The translations under genes were made by a program, and so were the position numbers. Under the pieces are notes generated by a model. That model searched no databases. It saw only the letters and a list, made by a program, of their open reading frames with translations, and was not told the DNA's origin. From the NCBI RefSeq assembly GCF_001039355.2, contig NW_019775125.1, forward strand, positions 1 through 59,968: 59,968 bases of DNA, written 5' to 3'. Below are positions 46,783-58,451 of the stretch, one piece after another; the stretch's first letter is position 1, and each line of letters begins with the position of its first letter. Source of the stretch: Lingula anatina (taxonomy: Eukaryota; Brachiopoda; Lingulata; Lingulida; Lingulidae).

Positions 46783-46872
<90 letters not shown>
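46755..46872. repeat. (TA)n, A-run and (GA)n compound tract
   Basis: Two (TA)n runs around an A-homopolymer, then about 20 GA dinucleotides. The flanking gttttcttcacatat / atatgtgaagaaaac forms an inverted repeat across the first (TA)n. It corresponds in position to the (CT)n(TA)n of copy A at 9840-9908. Confidence 0.9.
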
Positions 46873-46877
<5 letters not shown>

Positions 46878-47034
46878 TGAAAATATATATATGTTTTTTT
46901 AAACGTCCCGGAAGCAAAAAATCCAAATACGTCTTCACTTTCCACGATATTATGAATGTCACCATATAATACATTTGACGTAAAAAATCATTTTTAAACA
47001 TCCGTGCCTTACTGAGGTTGACGTTGTCATTCGG

Positions 47035-47335
47035 GGGTTCAATTTAAAATCTAAAGATTTAAAAAAGTTCAATTTAAAGATGTAAAGATATAAGAAAATC
47101 TAATTTTAAAATCTAAAGAGTTAACAAAACTCGATTAAAAAAATCTAAAGCTTTAAAAAGCTCAATTTAAAGATGTAAAAAAATAAGGAATCAAATTGGT
47201 ACAGATTAAGATTTAGAGATATAAAGATTCAAAGAAGTTCAAATTCAAGACCTAAACTTTCCAAGAATTTCAATTTTAAGATCTCAAGATTTTAAAATTT
47301 TTAATTAAAAGATCCAAAGATTTAAAGAAGTCTGG
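47035..47335. repeat. AT-rich minisatellite, period about 30-32
   Basis: About nine degenerate copies of gttcaatttaaaatctaaagatttaaaaaa. Copy B has only one to two units at the same place (about 19108-19160). Confidence 0.7.
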
Positions 47336-47475
47336 GTTTGATGTTGAATATCATACAGTTTTATGGCAATGAAAATATGATGTGTTGATAAAAAAGGTAA
47401 GACACAACCAGCTAACAACGCCACTGAAGGTTTTCATTTGTTTCGAGTTCTACTTTTAAACCACCCTGTATTACT

Positions 47476-48234
47476 ATTGCGTTCTTGAAACAGCTTTCTT
47501 GTCTTTTTAACGATAACATCTGTTCCCTTCTTTGTTGTAATTTTAATTTAAAATGCCAATGGCATCGGTGCTCAGACATTGAGTATACAAAACAGGGTTA
47601 GCATTAAGGAAATCAACAATTTGTAAAAAAAGAAACAAGTACCGGAAACAGCAAAAAGTTTGCTAAGGAACTCGCTGTTGAAATTGCTCTAGAAGGATAT
47701 CGATTTATTGGACCTAAGACATGGAAAACGTAGAGGAGACATCATTCTACACTCCCACGACAAAAAACCTTCCATTTTACAATTTCTTACCAATTTGATA
47801 AAATAAGAACATAAACAATTTAAAATTCGTTTTAGCAGAAAATAAGTCCCCATCTCAGAATAACCGCCAACCTAAACATTACAATCATTTTAAATCAAAA
47901 TTACTGAGATGTCCTTAGACTACACACCTGAAACAAATTTGAATTATATTCATTTGATATATTTGAAGTCTATAATATTTTTCTTGCTGACCTTAGGCCA
48001 AAGCAATAAAAACACAAAGTCTGGTATAGAAGTTTCACTTATTATTAACATTGCTCATAATGTGGAAAAAGCATGCAACTTGACAGATATGTTACTTGGA
48101 CTATGCTGATCATTTTCAAGGGTGTGTACGTTTGGACAATATATAGCGCCAATCATCCAGACTAATTTGGATCAGTAAAGTAGTCTATTGTTGCAACTTG
48201 GTAACATACAAAATGATTTTAACAATTGCTGAGG

Positions 48235-48289
<55 letters not shown>

Positions 48290-48578
48290 TGACGCGATAT
48301 AACATAATGTTGACGATCACTCATAAAGATTCAAAAAAATTATATATTTCGATAAATACCCTTTATTATAAAACTCAGGATCTTTTCAGGTTGGAACAGC
48401 ACACGTGTTCCCTCGGTGATATTAGAAACTGGTATGATTTTTTTCTACCGCCAAGCTCTAGAGATGATATTGAACTTTGCAACAGCTGTGTATAAAACTC
48501 TAAACCATCATATCTTTTAAAAAATAAGTTTTAATAGTGATATATTTCAATATCCAAATATGTATATCAGTAATCTAG
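47476..48578. other. No gene recognised
   Basis: AT-rich spacer between EGF block C and the receptor gene, with (TA)n plus poly-T at 48235-48288. Short frames only. Confidence 0.5.
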
Positions 48579-48862
48579 CCCGCACGAAAATGCAGTAGTA
48601 TCGAAGTAGCAAAGAAGCATTAACGCAGTAGTGGTGTGGAGCATATTTGCAGTAGAAATGCAGCATAGCCTACTGCAATTCTACTTCAAAAATTACATAG
48701 GGTCGTACAGAGGAGGAGCATTAATGCAGTAGATTTGCAGCATGATAGAAGCATGTTTCAAATATGCTAATTAGCTCCCCAGTCGAAGCAGATTTGAAGC
48801 ATGTTTGCAGTAGAATTGCAGTAGTCTACTGCGCTGGAGTATCTACTGCGTTTTCTTGCGGG
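48579..48862. mobile_element. Palindromic MITE family, copy 4
   Basis: Bounded by cccgcacgaaaatgcagtag and ctactgcgttttcttgcggg. Lies 334 bases beyond the stop codon of the receptor gene, in or near its 3' untranslated region. Confidence 0.85.
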
Positions 48863-49195
48863 AGATCTAAGTGTTTGCATGCAGCATGGTTTGTATGCGA
48901 CAAATCAAAGTCACCCGTACAATTGCTATTGAATATGTAAGATATGAATGGACAAATGTAACCATTTGTAATATCCTTAACAAATATGTAAAACGGCCTA
49001 TCATATAAAGTCATCCACGGTGGAATGAGGGTTGAAAAAAATGTCCATTCACTGAGTTAACAACAAAAACCGTGACGGCACTTGTAGCGCAGCCATAAGC
49101 CACAATGTTTAAACAACCTAGATATGAGCTGTTCTTCCATCGCCTTGGTTGTCGTTACTTGCATTAGCATCTCCGTTCTCAGTGGCACGAGAAGG

Positions 49196-49291
49196 CTACT
49201 TATCACCTGCGTCATTGAAGAACTCCGCGACGTAGAGCCGCAATGGCGACCAAAGCGACGGTTCCATCTCCCCCCTCTTGAGTTCCATGAG
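49196..49291 (-). CDS. Receptor last exon: short tail
   Basis: 31 residues then TAG at 49196-49198. Starts LMELKRGEMEP, acceptor gtttttacag. There are no leucine-heptads for a coiled coil and no evident RXR retention motif. A longer open frame in a different phase (49057-49329) does not fit the splice phase. Confidence 0.75.
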   Translation of the reverse strand, partial: LMELKRGEMEPSLWSPLRLYVAEFFNDAGDK

Positions 49292-52200
49292 CTGTAAAAA
49301 CCAAAGGCATATTTGGAGAAACAAATCACCTTGATTCAAAGGCTACGCCATTACAAAAAAATTTGGCTTTTGATTGGTTGAACGCTTCAAGTGATTCTTT
49401 GGTTCCATTCTTTCTGAATTAAATTTATTAGACAAACAAACCGCCGAAATTTTCAGAATTTCCATACAAAAGCATGAAATAATTTTCAAAAGTATATAAA
49501 ATTTTTATAGTGTACGTCAACTCACGTGGGGCCCATCCTCAGTATTTGTATCTTTCTTTCATGGCAAAAAATAAATCCTTCGCTGAATTAAATTTTTTGC
49601 TGCAATCAAACAGTCAAATAAAAGTGCCATTTTAAAATAGAGTCTGACCTTGGGAATCAAAAGCAACAAAACCGTAGCTATGATAGCGAAGAGCGTGAAG
49701 CCAGCTATGACGCCAAAGTTGACACTGGGCTCTTCTTGTACGAGGACACCTACTGGAACTCCGACAACAGTCGCCAAGGTAATGATAACAATAGCTAAGC
49801 CAACCTGACTGCTGTCTCCAACATCTCTCTTCACCGACATTGCCCTAGAAAAAAAAGAAACTAATGCGAATATTACGTTAAATGAAATGCAGTGTAGCAG
49901 AATAATAATATAAGTGGAACTATGACGAAGGTAGAGATCATAGACCCTACACGGGATACAGTTAAAAGGTCTGAAAATAAACTTCAAACATTATGTCAAT
50001 AATTTGTTTCCATGTTGTGTCTGACGTGATTCGAAGATTTGGAAGTGTTCTGGATGCGACAGATAGTGTGTTGGATGTTACGGTGTACATGTACATATTG
50101 GTTCACGTACCAGGTAGGCCAGGCCAAGCAAACAGAGCCCAGCAACAGCAGACCTTTGTACACGATAAACGCAATGGTCCAGCCCATAGCACTCCCGCTG
50201 TGACATTGGCGATAGAAGGTCTGATACCGCACCATCTTGGCACCATCTCTCTAATTTAAAGAAGGAACAGGAGACATATTATATCCAAGCCATACTTTGA
50301 AACAGCAGCTGAGCTGACGTACTGGTCGAACATGTGCCACCTTTGGTACAAGATCAAAAAAGTATTAAAGCAATGTGACTTTGTAAAAAAGACCAATTAC
50401 CAACTTGATAAGTAGTTAAGTCAAAAAGCAATATTACATATACACCGTGGCGACCACCAGTATTGGTCAACTTACAATTTCGGGTAAAAGCCTATCTTCC
50501 ACCACGAGTGGGTCAGTCAACTGCCAGATAAGCAGCATCAAAATATCAATAACCAACAGTACGGCAACTCCAGACAGCATGCGAAGTTCTCCTTGCAGAC
50601 CCTGGAAAATATCTATTGTATATAAAAATCCGAAAAGAACAACTCCAATCGTAACATTATGGACTGCCACATTAAAGATGAACAACATACACTGTGCGTA
50701 GATACATGTATGTGTGGTATTGTACGTTGGTATATGTGAGTGGTATATGCGGGAAATAGCACGGGCACTGCAGCTGTAATTAAAACATCTAATGTAACTT
50801 GCTTCGTTGATAGTGAATGTGTCTGCTTGGGTTAATCATTGTATTTGCCTGGGATCCTTTCTATGTGATTATTTTAGATTTCACTTCCGTGACAGTCTGC
50901 TGTTCGTGAGATTTAAGTGGATGCACACTGTACAGCTCATGTAAGACAGAATAAAGAGCTGACCACTACAAGTCTAAGTTAATTTCTTAATTAATAACGA
51001 TCGCATTGTGTCCCACATGCAGTGTGCTGAATACAACAATATCATGTTTGCGACAATTCAACAGATGTGACAGTATGCAAGATGTAAATAAAACGCTGCG
51101 TTTTACTGAAAGCCAAAAATTACATTAATAAAAGCTCACCCAATCCTGCTGATAACGAAAATGGCGACACACTCCCCACATCTTCAGCAGCATGGTACCG
51201 AACGACAATGTAAACCCAGTCACAAACAGCCAGACAAAGGCATTACATGGTACATTACTAATCGATGACAACTCTGCTGCACTGCCTGGAACAAATAATC
51301 TGGTTTTGGAATGTGGGCTTATATATAGTACGTATAATGCAACTAAGGCCCCATTCAGAATAGGGGACTAACTACTCCGAGGGTTAAATTTGGCCGACCC
51401 ACTTGAAAATATATATTCAGTGTATGTTAGCGGATTAGATGACAAGCTTTGTAGTGGGTCGCCATTGGTCTATGAATGGGGCCTAAAACAAATGTGATAA
51501 GGTAGAAGTCACCAGCACAGATTAAAAACAGGTTACTAAAATTCACAGCCCGCACAGAAGTTTCTTTTAAACAAGGCCGCAAATGTACAGACGAAAAGCA
51601 GAAAATTAAGATGCAGAAAATAGGTCATTTGGTCAATTTTGATACACTAATATATGATACTTATAACAGCACAGTCAATCAACACTAAAATTTAATCCTG
51701 AATAACAAATAACATAATCAATAAGATTACAGTTTCAGGACCATGAGAGTTCAAATTCACATAATGAAAATCCCAATATGTGAAAAATATTGACAGTGCA
51801 TAAAATAATATTACATCATGTTTAAAGACATAAAAACTAATACAATTGCCTATGTGGACATACAGAAATGCACAGAGCTTCTGATGGATGGGAGTTAATA
51901 GTCACATTTTGAAGATGCCAGTGTTTGAAATATATATATATACAGACTTGACATTTAATATGAAATATTTCAGTTTTGAAGGTATGCCTAGGTAAAATGT
52001 GTTCTTTTTTCAAAAAACTCCTATATACTCTCATATATGATATGTGAATGGAGAAGTGTGTAGTCAGGTGTGTCGCTACTAATTAACTGAATACCTGCAG
52101 CATTATGTTATATGCAGTGATTTAATTGGGTAGTGTTTCTTTGGGCAGGTCAAAGCTTGGCTTTGGCAAAGCATGGTTCTGTCAAAAAAGTATCCATATG

Positions 52201-55200
52201 TCGGCAACTACAGCATAGAAGAATTTAATTTTTATACAATATTACATAATGCTTAACAAGCTAATGACCATAACTTTTTAATAATAAAATGAAAGTTTCA
52301 TGGATATTCAGAAAATGTGATAGCAAAGGTCTTCAAGCCAATGGCAGTTCAAAGTCACACCTTTAAAATGTCGATAAGTGAAAGTTTTAATTTTGACAAA
52401 CAATATAATTTCCAGATAAGATAACCAATAAAACAGGTCTACCAAATGAAGCTATATTTTTGTCATATGTTACTTTTCCGTAAGTTAAAGAAGAGTAAGT
52501 GACATGATTTTCAATTCACGGCCACGACAGATGCAGGTGACGGCTATATGTTTAAAGACGGAAAGATATGTGTCTGCACATAAAAAGATACATTGAAATC
52601 GACTTGCACGACTGCTCACCTTGCAGAATGACACTGACAGCCAGGAAGATGCATCCTAGTGCAATGACACTGTTCATCAGTGGCCATGAGTTTTGAATTA
52701 ACCTAAATATTAAATTGTATTGTGTTAGTTGTGAACGTGTGTGTCGTTCTGACAGGAATGGTAGTCCAAGGAATGAAAGTCCAGTCTATAGGGCCCCATG
52801 TGGTTAGTACATGTTAGGGTAAGTCGTAGTATTGGAGCTAGAATATTGGACGAACGTCATCTGTACAAAGTAATGGGAAACGTACTACCATTCCTGTCAC
52901 ACCGGTGCATCTGCAGTTAAAAACATATGAATGACAATTTGTGCAATAAAACTTCCCATGTAAACAAAAATTCTTGATATGGATCGCTTGTTCTAACCAT
53001 TTCATATATTGATATGTGATTGATTAAATTTACACACTTAATGACAGTTATGTGTACGCATTCCTGCCAACGCCGGTTCCAATACGTACTGCGTCTTCCA
53101 TTTGACGATCGTTACTAAAAGGAACACAACAGTGATAACAATTGATATCACAGCGATCACAGTAAAGGCTATTTTTAGTTCATCTGTGACAACCAGTACT
53201 TTTCGGACCGTCCTGTACCCAGATTGAGGTATGGAGCCACCTATGGAGAGAAAAAAATATGCCTTACACAGCTGCTCAGAACGCAACGGGCGATTTTACA
53301 CTTAGAACTATTTACAATATTCAAAACAGCTAGTCCACTTGGACGACCCGCCACCCTCCAAATAAATAAACAAATAAATAAAGCCCATGCCGAAGCTACA
53401 TGGACATGAAAGCCAATCCCAACATGGATCCTGCAGATGGCTTCCACTGTGCATTAGCAGGGAAGTTTATATTTTAGCTGAAACAAAAAATGTCCCTGTT
53501 TATGTAATTTTTCTTGCCGAACCTGAAAGTTTTCCCTATTATATCTATTAAAGTCAGACGCAAATAAATAAACGGAGGCGAAAATATGAGAAGATAGATC
53601 TAAAAAGCCATACTGCTTTGGTTCAGACAATAAAATATTGGTGAATGAATTTCAATTTAAGTTTGGTGATCAGTGCACTGAATAGGTAGAACAACCGCAG
53701 AACGCACCATGAGAATACCACAGGTCACTAATCTTCTTCGACAAAGTGATTTTCCGGGATTTCTGGTCATAAATACCAAACAATATAGCTGTACCGTCTG
53801 AAATCAGAAATAGGATAACAATTTATCATTGATTCCAGGATATAAATTACTTTATATGTAGGGGGCATAGATAAAGAACTGGATGCATGCATGCACATCT
53901 TATTTATCACACTCATACACTCTAGCAAACGCACACACACACAAACACAGGCACACACTAAAGCAACTGAATTGCAATTTATGTTGGAAACAATTTCTCC
54001 ACGGTTGTTGAATGTTTCGATATTGTGTAGCTCGTCTGCTTAATTTTTAAGCAATTAAAAATTTATTATAATTATTATTATTATTATTATCATTATGAGT
54101 GTTTGTTTGACTGGTGGCAGTCGGGGAGGAGGTGGTTGTGTGTGGCTTTATTACATTACATCTGGATGCGTGCTAGAAACCCACTTCTTATTTGCTCCAT
54201 AGCCAGCCAGCTCATTCGACTTCCATGCGGTGAGAAAGACACAGGACCCTTGAAAGAGAAAACAATTTCATGATGATTTTACAAAAGCAATGACGGGTTT
54301 GTGTTAAGGGGGGAATAGGTTGAGCACGTGTGCAGTGCAGCTTACAAGTTACTCCTATATCTCCCATGAAAGTATTACTTTCGATCCGAGACAAACTCAG
54401 GCAAGTCCCTTCTCTGTGCCCTACAAGTGAAAATCATAGAAAACCATTTTGACTTTTACCTCACCAACAACTTACAAAATAGTACAATAGAAGTAAGCAA
54501 TGATTTCACATCAAATATGTCTCTCTGGAAGTGTGAAAATACATTAAGAGCTATGACTTGCCTACTGTTTTTTTTACAGACAATAATAGCGAAAACACAA
54601 AACAAAGCCCCATTTCAGTGAATTTTGTCAACTAACTCTTCCCCTACATTATAAGACATCTGACAAACCTTGAAATACTTACCGACGCACCGAAGAAGTC
54701 GGTGCGGTTCATTTCCGGCATCAGAGCGTCCGTCACCGTGCCCAGATCGGTGTATTTGAAGTTGGTGATTACTCTTGGCGGAAGACGAGACAGACTCTTG
54801 TTTAAGGCCAATGCAGCCGCCCATATGGCATCATAATTCAACTGATAAAGCATTCTTCTGGTGTCGTCATTGTACCAAGCTTGTTTTTTCATTTCCCTCA
54901 AAATTTCCGCATGATCCTAAAAAATGTGCCCGTGTATATACACATATCAACAACGTCGCTTATGGACAGAAGTAGCTACTCTTTAAGTTCACAAGTTTTC
55001 CATCTTAAAGAGACTATGAATTGTTGATATTATGACCTGAAATGCGTGCACGATATGTACCCTGTATGTGCATGTGAGTGTGTTTGCATGACCGTTGTGT
55101 GTGTGTCCACGTGCGTGAGCGTACAGGTATACAGGTACCTTTACTGTAAATGACCGTTGTGGTTCATATCCAACTTCGCTAGCATCTTTTGTGTCAGCAC

Positions 55201-58027
55201 GGAATATAATGAACTGTCCTTCTGCCGCTTTGACAACCTGCTCCGCGTTGCAAGAGAGTTGCCCTTTTTGATGCATATTGGATGCAAATTTGCGGTAATC
55301 TTTAACGTTTTGCATCAAAGTCAGCCAGACATATTTCCTTCCAATCAAGCCATATTTGTATGCCTGTTTGAAAAAAAAGATAAACAAACCACAAACTATG
55401 CCAAATATATGTTCTATGTCGTTTTTAAAAAGTATGTGAATATTGTGTTGGATATAGAGCTGCCGTATTCAGATACTGTTATACGGTACATGTATCACTC
55501 TATCTCCCCTTTATAAAAACACAACTTTATCAAATCCTTTCATTTTTCCAAGGGTTAAGCACGACACCTTTTCAGAATCACAGAACCAATCTATTAGAGG
55601 AGACACAAGAGGGTCAATTTTTTGGTCTGCTCCAGTCAGTCTCCGTCATTGTCTTGATTAAGATATAGAAATCAGCAACAGCAAATAAAAGCAGAAAATG
55701 TAAGTACGACTGGAAAGTGCCAAAAACTAAGTTCAATGGCACTTTTATAGCATTTTCAGTCCCAAGAAGTGTAGCGTGTAAGCGTAGCCAGTTACACTTT
55801 GGATTGGATTGTCACTGTCTAGATACCGAAGTGACGGGAAGTCCGCTAGGAACTATAGTCCATTTCCAATTACTAAATGTACAAGTGGCATTCGTCCCAT
55901 AAACATGTACTAATCCCAAGACTCCGACCAACCCAAACCTGTAGTACTCATATGGGAGACCGGACTTCCATTCCTAGGACTACCATTCTTGTAAGACAGG
56001 TGTGGCATTAGTGCACGTCCTGGTAACGCAAGTCCGACCGGACACAAAATCCTGGGAATGCAAGTCCTAGGGCATGCAATTTTAGGGACGGATGTTCTAG
56101 GACATACGTTACTAAGATACAATATCCGTGGGTCGAAGGCTCCCAAATAACGCAAGTAATGCACGTGTAGTAATGCACGTCCTAATGGGACGTGCGTTCC
56201 TAAGATTTTATGAACGCTATAATATTGTTTACATCGAGAAATGTCATGAATAAATAGATATGGAGATATACTAGATTTAAAGATATAATAAAGGTTCCCT
56301 TTATTTCATTTAATTTTAATATTTTACGATGTTTTTTCCGATAGGCAGTTGATATCCATATATCATCGGTCTGGAACTCCCCTCTCTAGGTGCCATCTAT
56401 ACTAACAGATCAGAAACAAAAACAGAAATATATTTATATATTAATGGCTGAATAAACTCTTATCTTATCTTATGTAACGCAAACAACACGGTTCCTATAG
56501 TTTTTCTTCATTTATTTTATTCTGTGTATTTTTCTTGTAGTAAACGCATATTTTTACATGTGCCATTGACCTTCTTAGGCCTTCAAATGAGGGGAAATCA
56601 CTTTACACAAAACAAGGGATCTCCGTTCTTAGATTAGTTTTTCGGTTTACACTCGCAGAAATTGAAAAATAACCCCAAACTCAATGGAAATTTGCTCTTG
56701 GATAGACGATTTAAGACAAATCAAGACAGTTTAGAATTTGAAATTATATATAATGGTCTGTAATATTCCTTTGGTATTTTGGCCCTTTGAGTCTTAAAAA
56801 AACAAAACAAAAATAACTAATTGCAAGTGTAATAATCACAGAATTTAGAATACTATACATTAAAAACACCAACAGAGAGTTAGCTACAACATGTTATCCG
56901 AGTTGGGGGGGGGGGGGTAAGGTCATGTCAAAGGTAGGTCTCGAACCCAAGTATGTAACAGGCGATTCATGAATACTTAATACTACAAAGACGAGCTGAA
57001 GTTGCAACTCTCCATTTTTGTCTTATATATGGCTCACCAGAAGGATTTTCATATACATTTATAACTGTATCATTTAACCGTAACAGGAATAAAAGTCATC
57101 CACTTATACAACTACTACCTACTATAATTATGAGCCAGGAACCTAAGTCCCAGTAGGACTACTATCTGTTCGTAAGCCGGCAGACAGTGTTTATAAAACT
57201 ACCGGAATATTTGTAATTTGGCGGCTCGTTGGTTCAGCCCAAAACACGCAAGCTGTGCGCTGTCATTTTAACCTTACCTGACAAAACACATGACAAAGCG
57301 ATGAGCCTTCTCCGTTAGCGTGATGCATGATTACCCTTGCGTCCAGTTCCTAGAATGACAGAAAAAACTGGTTAATTTTATATGAAGGCTATTGAATGTG
57401 TATCAAGTAGGTCGAATATAGGAGAAAGACACCATTGAACACAAGGAATGATGCATCTCTCCCATTATATCTTGGGTAGCTCTATTTGGCTTAGTTTTAA
57501 ACCAAAGAATTCGTATTGTAGTTTAAACCCATTCATTTATGATTAAAGTCTCACCTTCAGTTTTTCCATCAATTGGCCTAGCTGCTCTATTCTGTAGAAT
57601 ACAGAAGTGACAATTTCTATGCCCGACTGTCTTAGGAGAACTTCAACTTCTTTCGACATCTACTCCGAAAAGAAAAAGCAAACACAGTTGTTCTTGAAAA
57701 AGTCCAATATTTCTTCAAACAAAAGCATAGGTTTTGCATGCAGACTAATTTTACATTTCATGCGTGACACACAGGCAGATAATAATACTAGAATTCCTTC
57801 AAAGGCAAAGAAATATTATGCTGTCAGTCCACTGGAAATGTCAGTGTCCACTTTACCTCTGTAAACGGCCTCTTGTCCTCCGCAAGCAATGCCACGCGGG
57901 TCCAACCGAAGCGCTTGACAAAATCCACTTCTATGTTTATAACGTCTAGCAATGAGCCGATTGTCCGGTACAAGTATGGGAAGACGAGTCTTTGGGATAG
58001 TGTGGAAGACGGGCTACCGGTCGAAAT
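49196..58027 (-). CDS. GABA-B-receptor-like class C GPCR (5' end missing)
   Basis: Fourteen exons on the minus strand join in phase into 632 residues plus a stop: 58027-57857, 57659-57555, 57349-57278, 55363-55139, 54916-54683, 54248-54185, 53797-53708, 53240-53090, 52702-52620, 51285-51140, 50601-50476, 50250-50111, 49844-49649, 49291-49196. The first eight carry the Venus-flytrap ligand domain and TM1. FGWTRVALLAEDK, NYDAIWAAALALNKS and MNRTDFFGAS match GABA-B receptors. Seven membrane helices follow. Cys in NVPCNAF (start of TM3) and RQCHSG (loop 2) fit the conserved class C disulfide, and VYKGLLLLLG is the TM6 signature. The family's agonist residues of subunit 1 (His after FRT, Tyr, Glu before YD) are not present (RTIGS, HHANG, LNYD), which suggests a subunit-2-like or orphan role. 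The cytoplasmic tail is only about 31 residues, without the usual coiled coil. Upstream exons with the signal peptide and first lobe were not found up to 59968. Confidence 0.9.
49649..50250 (-). CDS. Receptor exons: TM5-TM7 (50111-50250, 49649-49844)
   Basis: 140- and 196-base exons joined in phase 2. The first has the loop-2 Cys (RQCHSG), TM5 and VYKGLLLLLG. The second has two more helices and ends VLLLLIPK, matching the 'V.F.PK' end of TM7 in the family. Confidence 0.9.
50476..50601 (-). CDS. Receptor exon: TM4
   Basis: 42 residues, phase 0. MLSGVAVLLVIDILMLLIWQ then LTDPL, matching the GABA-B 'IWQ.VDPL' segment. Confidence 0.9.
51140..51285 (-). CDS. Receptor exon: TM3
   Basis: 146 bases, phase 1 in and 0 out. 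NVPCNAFVWLFVTGF begins with the disulfide Cys and continues into TM3, ending LKMWGVCRHF at the cytoplasmic side (family: 'K.WRVH'). Confidence 0.9.
51943..52230 (+). mobile_element. Tc1-like 5' fragment in receptor intron
   Basis: Begins cagacttgacatttaatatg after TA and matches 3246-3540 closely, with a small deletion near 52095. No second end follows. It lies between the TM2 and TM3 exons. Confidence 0.75.
52620..52702 (-). CDS. Receptor exon: TM2
   Basis: 83 bases, phase 2 in and 1 out. SVIALGCIFLAVSVIL helix. Confidence 0.85.
52749..52899. mobile_element. Small inverted-repeat element in receptor intron
   Basis: 151 bases between tgacaggaatggtagt and its perfect 16-base reverse complement, between the TM1 and TM2 exons. 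A related stretch (ggactaccattc) lies at 55979-55990 in another intron of the same gene. Confidence 0.6.
53090..53240 (-). CDS. Receptor exon: TM1
   Basis: 151 bases, phase 1 in and 2 out. IAFTVIAVISIVITVVFLL is a clear hydrophobic helix, followed by VKWKTQ and then LIQNSWPLMN in the next exon (family: 'I..S.P.MN'). Confidence 0.9.
53708..54248 (-). CDS. Receptor exons: end of ligand domain (54185-54248, 53708-53797)
   Basis: 64- and 90-base exons (phases 0-1 and 1-1). GPVSFSPHGSRMSW corresponds to the GABA-B 'G.V.F...GSRM.W' segment. ILFGIYDQ and KISDLWYSHG match the strand and Trp before the first helix. There is no cysteine-rich domain between ligand domain and helices, as in GABA-B and unlike glutamate receptors. 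Confidence 0.85.
54683..54916 (-). CDS. Receptor exon: lobe 2, YDAIW segment
   Basis: 78 residues, phase 0, acceptor tttttag, donor gtaagt. Holds the most diagnostic GABA-B segment, NYDAIWAAALALNKS, and ends in the MNRTDFFGAS segment that leads back to lobe 1. Confidence 0.9.
55139..55363 (-). CDS. Receptor exon: lobe 2, KYVWL segment
   Basis: 75 residues, phase 0. YGLIGRKYVWLTL matches the GABA-B 'GKKYVW' strand, and QVVKAAEGQFIIF matches 'AVEG.I'. I chose the donor gtacct after ...TVK; a donor six bases upstream (gtaaag) is also possible and would remove two residues. Confidence 0.85.
55905..56215. repeat. Cluster of short degenerate and palindromic repeats in a receptor intron
   Basis: Repeated gcaagtcc / gtcctaggg-type words and the palindrome gcacgtcctaatgggacgtgc near 56174-56194. 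The open minus frame with repeated PRT.VP segments is explained by the repeat. Confidence 0.45.
57278..57659 (-). CDS. Receptor exons: hinge and lobe 2 start (57555-57659, 57278-57349)
   Basis: Two exons of 35 and 24 residues, both phase 0. The first has the QSGIEIVTS strand, the second LDARVIMHH...CHVFCQ, matching the GABA-B pattern 'DARII.......VFC'. Confidence 0.85.
57857..58027 (-). CDS. Receptor exon: ligand-domain lobe 1 segment
   Basis: Acceptor tatattgcag, donor gtaaag, phase 0, 57 residues. Starts ISTGSPSSTLSQR and contains FPYLYRTIGS, equivalent to the GABA-B segment with SSPALSNR...FFRT. This is the first exon I can recognise; earlier ones must lie more than 1.9 kb upstream. Confidence 0.85.
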
Positions 58028-58099
58028 CTGCAATATACATGTATCTATATAAGGATCGGTTGTCCCTCCACGAGATATTTGAGCGTGCCCCACTTCCAC

Positions 58100-58439
58100 A
58101 AAAAAAGTCGATCCCCTGCCTTAGTTGAGTACGATTTCCAGAGTGCTCTAACACTTTTCCTGAGAGGATAAGATATGCCCATGTGACCATATAACCTTGG
58201 TAATTAAATTCTTATCCTGGGAACTTGACTTAACAGTATCATTCATTTAGCCTACCCTCTGACCACAGGGTGCGTTCTAGAAGTCTGCTACAAAATCATT
58301 GTACCGCTGATGCTTTAATTTTGTACTATTATACCTGTTATCAGAGGGTAATCCTAACTCGACGTCCACATCCAGATCAATATGAAAGATTAAACGGTTT
58401 TTTGAAGTGAGCGCACAAATTGGGACGCTGTGATTTGGA
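58100..58439. other. Receptor upstream intron, no exon recognised
   Basis: Upstream of the first recognised exon on the minus strand. No donor with the expected preceding GABA-B segment was seen here or in 58870-59968. Confidence 0.4.
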
Positions 58440-58451
58440 TCTTCTGTTTAA

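Larger units (their letters stand above)
43810..47475 (+). repeat. EGF block, copy C
   Basis: Aligns with 15656-19250 across its length. It lost the microexon/terminal-exon part (jump near 45480) and gained the MITE at 45838-46143, (TA)n/(GA)n at 46755-46872 and an expanded AT-rich minisatellite at 47035-47335. Confidence 0.75.

Noticed and set aside
46565-47001. Frames with Ile-Tyr and Ser-Leu repeats
   Set aside because: Translation of (TA)n and (GA)n tracts.
49057-49329. 90-residue minus frame at the end of the receptor gene
   Set aside because: It is in a different phase from the splice acceptor at 49291; the in-phase frame stops at 49196.
56925-57000. Possible tRNA-derived SINE: tgggttcgagacc on the minus strand resembles a pol III B box
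   Set aside because: No A box at the right spacing and no cloverleaf could be drawn; one short word is too weak.
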